Below, piece after piece: positions 57,301-64,000 of a DNA stretch of 64,000 nucleotides. Made by a program: the position numbers and the translations under genes. Below the pieces are notes generated by a model that was not told where the DNA came from, did not search any database, and was given only the letters and a program-made list of their open reading frames with translations. The stretch comes from Tubulanus polymorphus (taxonomy: Eukaryota > Nemertea > Palaeonemertea > Tubulaniformes > Tubulanidae). The number at the start of each line of letters is the position of its first letter. Position 1 is the stretch's first letter. Location of the stretch: positions 22,387,210 to 22,451,209 of the forward strand of contig NC_134030.1 of assembly GCF_964204645.1 (NCBI RefSeq), written 5' to 3'.

Positions 57301-60300
57301 AGTATTGTAATATCAGCCGTTTTAACGCGGTCGCCGAGCTGACAATCCCGACGATCGGCGCTCAAAAACTGGCACCGATCGAGAGTATTTTTTCGACCGA
57401 GTATCAACAACAGCCGCAGCAGACAGCGGACGAGTACCTGAGTACTCACTCGCCAAGCTCCGACGATCAGGGGTACTCGTCCCCGTCGAGTAGCCACGGC
57501 AACGTCAACAGTCCGCTGAGCGACGCCGCGATCATCGAAGATGACGACAAACAGATTCTCGAACTCGTGAAAGAGATGACGGCGAAAAACGACAGCTGGT
57601 TTTTTAATATGACGACTTCGACGAGCGGCGGGCAGACGGCGGCGGCCATAACTCAACAGATTCCAACCGTCAGCAACACCGTAGTACGACCGACGTATAA
57701 TCAGCAGCCATTACGAGCCACCGTCGATTATAACCATCTGATTACGCAACAGTCATGCGCGACGTATCCTTACACCGCCGCCGCTGGGACGATTTACTGC
57801 CAGCAGCAACCGACTAATAATTACACGATGGAAAATAGGCCGATGCCATATTTTAATGTGAATAACAGCAATCAGCTCGGAGTGATGCAGCAGCAGCAGC
57901 AGCAGCAGCAGTACACGATGAACATGATGGGTCCGCGACCTCCCCCACCTCCTTACCCGACGAATAGTATCGTTACGAGCACAATAGGTGGCTCTGGGGG
58001 CTCGATGATAACGTACAATCAAATACCTGAGACTGTGCAGTTACTGACCAATAATCTAACGCAACAACCGCCGATCACCATGACTACGCCCATTCAACAA
58101 ACGCCTGTTTCTACGACGGCGATGACCGGTCAGATGGTCAACGTGCCGGTCAATATGGTTGTGCAGGTGCAGCAGCAGCAGCAGCAGCAGCAGCGGCAGG
58201 CGTCCGCTAACGGTAAAACAACGAAAAAGAATCATCATTCATCGTCGAAACTGACGTCGCTGCCACCTATTGCTCCGAAACCAAACCCACAAATAACCAG
58301 TGAACAGAAGATGTACCAGCAGCAGCAGCACCAGCAGCAGATGTACCAGCAGCAGAACAATGGTGTCTGCTACGGGGCTGAATTCAAGAAACCGTTTCCA
58401 GTGAAACCAACTCCGAAACTAAACATCGCGACCACTACAACAACAACATCAACTCAGAACGGTAAGTTAATGAGTACAGAGAGTGGGAGGAGAATGGAGG
58501 GAAACACAGGGAGGAGGGAGTGGAGCGTAGTGGAGGGGAACTAATGAGTAGGCCTACAGGGAGTACTATTCTAGTCATTCTAGTCCGCTTTCTGGTACAA
58601 GAGGCAGAGCTAGATCTGAGGGTCTCACCTCATACGTGTATGAGTCACTTACAGTTTTTGCAATATTATGTTATGGGTAAATTCCAAACCGAAAAAGGTC
58701 AAGAATTTCCTATAAAGGTCCGCGATGATTTTGTACTGATTGCACGGACATGTTTTGTCCTCCAGGGCAGCTAGATTTGAGGGGCCTAAGACATGAACGA
58801 GATAGTTTTTGAAACAGGAAAATTTTACCGTTTGCCGGAATTTCTCGTTTAATTCTGCTTTCATTTTACACAAAAAACATTTTCAATAATTGGGCCGCTG
58901 AATATTTCGAAAAAAATAACATTTATTTGTGGAATAAAAATCTGCATTCCTCGCTCGATCACTGGGTTTTTGTTATTGAAAATGTGATAATTCACTAGGG
59001 GGAATTCCCCTCGGTAATCTGGATGACCTTTATTACGGGAAACCCTCTCCGGTATGAATGAGGTTTTATTCTGTGAGGTTTTATTTCGTGTTTGTGTTTG
59101 GTGATGGATTCACTCATGTTACGCTTCGTCTGCTCATTGTAGTTGCGAAACTACCGACGCCACCTACGATGCCGGAGATTATCCTCACGAAACTCGACCT
59201 GGCTCGCGCTCAAGTCGCCAAGATGTCGATGGAGCGTATGATCGAACCGGACTCTGAGGGAGAATGGTAAGTGTTAGTTGATAACCCCCCTCTCATCCCT
59301 CTTCCCCTCCCCCTCTCATCCCCCTCCCCCTCTCATCCCCCTCTCCCTCTCATCCCCCTCCCCTCTCATCCCCCTCTCATCCCCAGCAAACATTTAATCA
59401 TATACTATTCTTATTTCCTAATATCTTTAAATATCTTCTTTTTTGATTTTGAAATTTTACGTAATTTTGTTTGCATTGTTTGTTATACTCGTTTTCCACC
59501 CCTTCTAAAATCCATAGTAACCAGAGTTGCACGGAATTTTCATTTTTACATTGTTAGATTAGCTATAGAACTCAGATGGTCTGAGAGACTGGTCTACAAG
59601 CTTAATCCACAATTGTGCGACTGTGGCCCCTGCTGTTTTAACCCCCTTCGTTCGACCCTCAAAGAAATTCTATTCAAATTACGAAATAGCTGATCAAAGA
59701 TTTTGAAACATTTTTCAGGATCCCTACGATTCCTTGACAACAACTTCTTAAACAAAAATGTTTTTCAATATCCTCCTCGAATAATCCTTGAATTTGAGCG
59801 AAATGCTCGAAAGTCCTTGAAACAACTCCTTGAATTTTGAGAAATTGGCAATATTAGAAAATCTTTAGGTTATTATGCACACAGATTCCAACGAATTAAA
59901 TGGTAAAGATAAACAGTACTGATTTAGGAGGAGTCTATGGTGGGATATGAAAGTGATTCTGAATTTAGGAGGAGTCTACAGTAATTGGGATATGAAAGTG
60001 ATTCTGACGCTTCCACGAAATTTGAAATTTTCTCGTTGAAAACTCCTTATCTCCAGGAATGACTGAAATCCTGTTTTTCCCCTATTTAAACATCTTTTAA
60101 TCTTGAAAGATGTTTTCACGATGCGCTGTTGTTAACAACTGTTTCTATTTGTTGTTTTCACAGGACGATTCATGGAATCATCGATTCCGAAGAGGTTTTA
60201 TTCCTGCAGGCGTACCTCGAGCGTTTACGACGAATCGACCAAAAAATGCCGGGAATCGAAGCGAAAATTCTCAGCGCCAAATCGGACGACTTCGTACGTA

Positions 60301-62805
60301 GAATTCCCGATTTCTCAAATTCATACGTTCTGTATACGTTCACCAGGGGGCGTTGACTATTGAAATTGAGTTTTTACTAAACCCCCGGGGCCGGTTGCAT
60401 CGTCGTGGCTTAAGTTCAAAAGTGGTCTTAAATCTTAAGACTGGTCTGAAGTCTTAAGATTGGCTATAGAACTAAGTTCGTCTTAGACTGGTCTTAAATC
60501 TAAGCCATGTCTATGCAATCTGCCTGTGGTTCTGTATACATTCACCAGAGGGCATTGAATATTGAAATAGAATTCTAAGAGCTCCAGTTCTACAAACATT
60601 CACCAGGGGGCGTTAGAGAATGAAATTGAGTTTTATAAACCCACTGATTCTTTGTATGATCACCAGGGGGCGTTAGATAATGAAATTGAGTTTCATAAAC
60701 CCACTGATTCTTTGTATGTTCACCAGGGGGCGTTATTTATTGAAATTGATTTTCTATTGGCAGACGCCGCTGCACCTTGCCGTTCTGATGTACAATAACT
60801 GCGACATGGTGCGACTGTTGCTCGAATACGGAGCCAGCCCGAATGAGTTGATCCGGGTTCGTGACGCGTGCGGTAACGGTCACTGGAAGCGTCTGCTCCA
60901 TGTAGCCGCCAGCGGAGGGTTAGAATGGTTCCCGGTCTTACAGGTTCTCGCCAAGTTCCAGGGAACTAATAAAGAGGAGAAGGATTCGCATGGTAGGTTC
61001 AATAAAGGTGGTGCCACGCTACGGCAATCTCTTAAATGGGAGGCTGTCAAATATGTCAAAATATCTGAAAGGAACAGAGTCTCTACTGTACCATCCAACT
61101 CAGATATCACTGTCAATCAAGAATATCTGACTTGAGCGGAGTCTGCTGTACCATACAACTCAGATATCACTCTCAAGTCAAAAGATCTGACTTGAGTGGA
61201 GTCTACTGTACCATCCAACTCGGATATCACTCTCAAGTCAAAGGATCTGACTTGAGCGGAGTCTACTGTACCATCCAACTCAGATATCACTCTCAAGTCA
61301 AAAGATCCGACTTGAGCTGAGTCTACTGTACCATCCAACTCAGATATCACTCTCAAGTCAAAAGATCTGACTTGAGCGGAGTCTACTGTATCATCCAACT
61401 CAGATATCACTCTCAAGTCAAAAGATCAGACTTGAGCGGAGTCTACTGTATCATCCAACTCAGATATCACTCTCAAGTCAAAAGATCAGACTTGAGCGGA
61501 GTCTACTGTATCATCCAACTCAGATATCACTGTCAATCGAAAATATCTTACTTGAGCGGAGTCTACTGTACCATCCAACTCAGATATCACTCTCAAGTCC
61601 AAAGATCAGACTAGAGCGGAGTCTACTGTATCATCCAACTAAGATATGACTCTCAAGTCAAATGATCTGAATCTTGAGCGGAGTCTACTGCATCATCCAA
61701 CTCAGATATCACTCTCAAGTTAGCAGATCCGACTTGAGCGGAGTCTACTGTATCATCAAACTCAGATATCACTGTCAAGTCAAAAGATCTGACTTGAGCG
61801 GAGTCTACTGTATCATCCAACTCAGATATCACTCTCAAGTCAACAGATCTGACTTGAGTCTACTGTATCAATAAATCATCGACCGCCCCATATCTTCTAA
61901 TATTTGATCATTTCATGTAAATATATTGAAGGTTTGACTGCTCTTCACTGCGCTATCAAAGAACACGCACAACCGAAAACTGACAGGAAAACAGGACGCG
62001 AGATTCTGAATGACAGTACACCAACTGTGTGTATGCTACTGAACTGTGGAGCCAGCGCTTTTCAAAAGGTATCTTTTATACTCATGAAACTTTATAAATT
62101 ACGGGAGTCAAAATTTGGACACTTTTGCCAATTGTACAAAAATAAGTAAACTATTTCGTAGATTCTTATGGGAGGCCCAGAGAAAATTCTGTTTGTTGAA
62201 ACAAATGCGAATTTCAAGAATGAGTTGCCCAGTTGCAAGTTTAATCCATTTCATTTTGCCTTTCTGGGCAACTTGACATTTTAGAGGGTGGGTGCCCATC
62301 CCCTGCACCCTCCCTTCAGATCCACCATTGAATCAGAAGCCCAGAAAATCTAAAATGTAGAGGATTAATTTGAATAAATTTGCATATTTAATTAGGACGA
62401 TAAATCTGGACAGACGGCAATTCATTTTGCCGTGGCAACGCAGGACTACCGTCTCGTACATGAGGTTCTCCGCATTACGCCAAACATAGCGGAGGTAATA
62501 AATATTCCTCGCATGGATAAGAACACGCCGCTCCACCTGGTGGCCGGAATGGAATTCAGAACGCCAGACGAGCACGTGCACATGGTTCAGATGTTGCTGC
62601 ATTACGGGGCCGAGCGTGAATGCAAAAACCAAGAGGGGAAATATCCGTATCAAGTCGCCAAAGGCAACCAACAGGTCGGTTTGAAAAGAAAACGTATTCG
62701 AAATTTCGTAAATACTCGATTCTAATAAAAGATGGCGCTGCTGCTACATTTTTCTTTCGTTTGCACATTCAGATCGAAACCCTGTTGAATTTGAAGAATC
62801 GATGA
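51390..62805 (+). CDS. NFKBIZ: Atypical IkappaB, IkappaB-zeta-like ankyrin protein (complete, 8 exons)
   Basis: CDS is join(51390..51495, 56668..58461, 59143..59266, 60164..60293, 60764..60992, 61932..62068, 62396..62674, 62773..62805), 2832 nt, 943 aa, all GT-AG and in frame. Exons 1-2 encode an acidic start (MTSSVQVTTGEEEPG) and a long Q/S/T/P-rich region with glutamine runs at about 57886-57910 and 58168-58192, typical of a transactivation-type domain. Exon 4 has FLQAYLERLRRIDQK. The ankyrin domain runs from about 719 to 940: TPLHLAVLMYNNCDMVRLLL, LLHVAASGG, GLTALHCAIKEH, SGQTAIHFAVATQDYRLV, NTPLHLVAG...MVQMLLHYGAE, then YPYQVAKGNQQIETLL. A long nuclear-type N-terminus plus C-terminal ankyrins fits IkappaB-zeta/BCL3/IkappaB-NS, which tune NF-kappaB in the nucleus. 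Vertebrate paralogue assignment is uncertain. Intron 1 is 5.2 kb and repeat-rich. Confidence 0.82.
54062..54160. mobile_element. MITE family E fragment
   Basis: GCTGTAGTTGCTGTAAAGTT-GGTTAAAGATAACCAGCGG...CACTAGTTAACTCTTTACAG, a shortened relative of 45155-45290. Confidence 0.65.
54235..54630. repeat. 89-bp tandem array in IkappaB intron 1
   Basis: Four-plus copies of AGTCGTCACATTACTGAAGT-CATCTCTATTTTTGAGTCTC...TAAGTCATCATTTGGATA. A related single stretch lies near the WDR37 3' end at about 32020-32115. Confidence 0.9.
54921..55453. repeat. 32-bp GC-rich tandem array in IkappaB intron 1
   Basis: About 16-17 nearly identical copies of CACGGAGCTCCACTCGCGGT-ACCTCCTCAGCC, with SacI-like GAGCTC and KpnI-like GGTACC palindromes in every unit. 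Two long open frames arise because the unit lacks stops; not called as genes. Confidence 0.97.
56048..56400. repeat. CCAGTTCCACAGTTCTGGA tandem cluster, IkappaB intron 1
   Basis: About 18 units of roughly 20 bp, the terminal motif of family A MITEs. Confidence 0.9.
56450..56608. repeat. GTGATCCAAT 10-bp repeat
   Basis: About 14 units of (T/C)G(T/C)GATCCA(A/G), ending about 60 bp before IkappaB exon 2. Confidence 0.9.
59278..59385. repeat. CCCCTCTCATC pyrimidine repeat
   Basis: Pyrimidine-only repeat of (CCCCCTCTCATC)n beginning about 12 bp after the exon 3 donor (59267). Confidence 0.95.
60336..60745. repeat. 60-bp TTCACCAGGGGGCGTT repeat, IkappaB intron 4
   Basis: Five units of TTCACCAGGGGGCGTTAGAT-AATGAAATTGAGTTTTATAA-ACCCACTGATTCTTTGTATG, interrupted at 60388-60522 by a family B MITE. 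Confidence 0.85.
60388..60522. mobile_element. MITE family B copy 3, inserted in a tandem repeat
   Basis: GGGGCCGGTTGCATCGTCGT...CTTAAGACTGGTCTGAAGTC...CTATAGAACTAAG...GCCATGTCTATGCAATCTGC. It splits one 60-bp unit. Confidence 0.75.
61085..61870. repeat. 60-bp tandem array, IkappaB intron 5
   Basis: About 13 copies of GACTTGAGCGGAGTCTACTG-TACCATCCAACTCAGATATC-ACTCTCAAGTCAAAAGATCT. Each unit carries GACTTGAG and its complement CTCAAGTC. Open frames on both strands are repeat artefacts. Confidence 0.97.
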
Positions 62806-64000
62806 TGTTGAATTCTGTGTCTCCGAACAAAATGGCCGTCGAAACAAGATCCAAAGTGAAATATAGAAACTTTAACCCCCCTCTGTCAGTGTGATGCTGG
62901 CCCGCTGCCCGGGCAGTGTGATGCTGGCCCGCCACCCGCCTGCAGAAACAATGAAATTGTAAATATCTATTTAACTAGTTCTATAACGGTGAAAAACTAG
63001 AGATTGAAATTGAGATTTTAGAGAATTTTTTTGTTAAATGTAATTTGAGGGATTTTTAAGGTAAATCGATGCAATTTTAAAATTGAGGGGATTTTGAGAG
63101 GTAACTCATGAGGTTATTGAAGATGTAACAGAGGCAACACATTATTTACTTCATTGTTAGAGATAAGTTCCGAGCCAATACTTGTTGTCGATTGGTCGGT
63201 GATAGATGTCAAGCGTTGCGATTGGTCAATAATGCAGTCAGGAAAAGCTTATGATTGGTTTATTTTGTTGATGTCATTGTGAATAATTATGATTAATGTT
63301 AAAATTATGCCATCCATTAATGAATGTTCTCCTACTTGTTGTGTTCAGACTGTGCCTGTTTTTAATACAGTAAACTCCTCCTCGCTCGATACTGGGCAAC
63401 TTAGGGAACTGTCCAAGTCTTGGGGGAATTTTACCGGTATTTTTTTGGATACATTTTCCAAGTTTCCTGATTCTTGACTAGATGAAATATTTACAGCAGT
63501 CCCAATGCTACCAACCTTTCTCGGGCTGGTTCCTTAGTCATCAGACCTGTTGAAGATCATCCGAGTTCTGCGTAATCCAATTTTAAACAACTTAAGACCA
63601 GGTTAATAACCACTTTTCGACAAGAACCAGACCCGGATTAAGGCAAAGTCTACATTGTACTAGGCTTGCTAATTCGATATGTAACTACGCCTTTCATGAA
63701 GTACATGTAAATATCACACATGCATGCAGAATAGGAGGGGATGACTCATGTTCAATGTAAATACCACTCTTTTTAACGCACCTTTCTCGTTAGAATACCA
63801 TGTTTTCTATTGGTGCCAGCAGCAGCAGCAGCAGCAGCAGCATTATAAAGGACTTTAACTTTTATGGGTTGTTGAAGATTTTTGCAAACAAACTTGATGA
63901 CGACAGAGCTGCCAAAAACCATAATATAAATCATAGAATTGGGCATTATGATTATTATTCATATAATTATTATTATTGTAAGAATTCATAAATTCTATTT
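62806..64000. other. IkappaB 3' flank, no gene seen
   Basis: 3' UTR expected directly after 62805. Contains a GTGATGCTGGCCCGC direct repeat (about 62891-62935) and a (CAG)8 tract at 63817-63840. Confidence 0.5.

Noticed and set aside
57225-57656. Antisense ORFs opposite IkappaB exon 2
   Set aside because: Shadows of a GC-rich coding exon; no family similarity or splice support.
61117-61416. Minus and plus ORFs with 20-aa repeats in IkappaB intron 5
   Set aside because: The 60-bp tandem array lacks stops in two frames; it is intronic.
62620-62805. Read-through of IkappaB exon 7 into VGLKRKRIRN... as the C-terminus
   Set aside because: Splicing at 62674 to 62773 gives QQIETLLNLKNR, which fits the closing helix of the ankyrin domain better; retention as a minor isoform is not excluded.

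Overview
The window is nuclear DNA of an invertebrate animal. Every recognisable gene is split by GT-AG introns, coding exons are GC-rich against AT-rich introns, and the spaces between them are full of microsatellites, minisatellites and short inverted-repeat elements. Gene content (relaxin-receptor/GRL101-type GPCR, lunapark, an ADAR2-type editase, WDR37, a GT31 glycosyltransferase, XRCC1, an atypical IkappaB) suggests a bilaterian, probably a lophotrochozoan such as a mollusc. The species cannot be fixed from sequence alone.

Layout. 145-306 (+): last exon of a leucine-rich-repeat GPCR that enters from outside the window. 886-2030: 49-bp satellite. 3173-9229 (-): complete lunapark gene (LNPK, 11 coding exons, 383 aa). 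9.2-22.6 kb: gene-poor block with hairpins, MITEs, fossil reverse transcriptase pieces, a 117-bp tandem array and a diverged direct duplication (14.04-14.93 and 19.13-20.13 kb). 22647-28578 (+): complete ADAR2/ADARB-type adenosine deaminase (6 exons, 861 aa). 32319-40211 (-): complete WDR37 (11 coding exons, 478 aa), tail-to-tail with ADAR. 41358-43469 (-): beta-1,3-galactosyltransferase-like GT31 enzyme whose first coding exon is only 14 nt (326 aa). 44458-50632 (-): complete XRCC1 (14 exons, 636 aa). 51390-62805 (+): atypical IkappaB (IkappaB-zeta-like, 8 exons, 943 aa), head-to-head with XRCC1 across a 757-bp spacer that carries a kappaB-like motif. 62.8-64 kb: no gene seen.

The genes do not form a pathway; they are housekeeping or regulatory genes of ER shaping, RNA editing, signalling, DNA repair and innate immunity. 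All exon coordinates were derived by hand from splice consensus, reading phase and remembered family sequence. In each complete gene the summed exon lengths divide exactly by three and end in a stop.

Most unusual points: (1) the 3' end of WDR37 coding exon 10 together with its splice donor is tandemly triplicated in 64-bp units, and use of either extra donor would bring in an early stop; (2) a perfect 16-bp inverted repeat lies about 110 nt upstream of the ADAR start codon; (3) several unlabelled MITE and minisatellite families recur across the window, one of which seems to seed tandem arrays from its own terminus; (4) a TTAA-flanked element in ADAR intron 4 sits in a tandem repeat that preserves a picture of the empty site.
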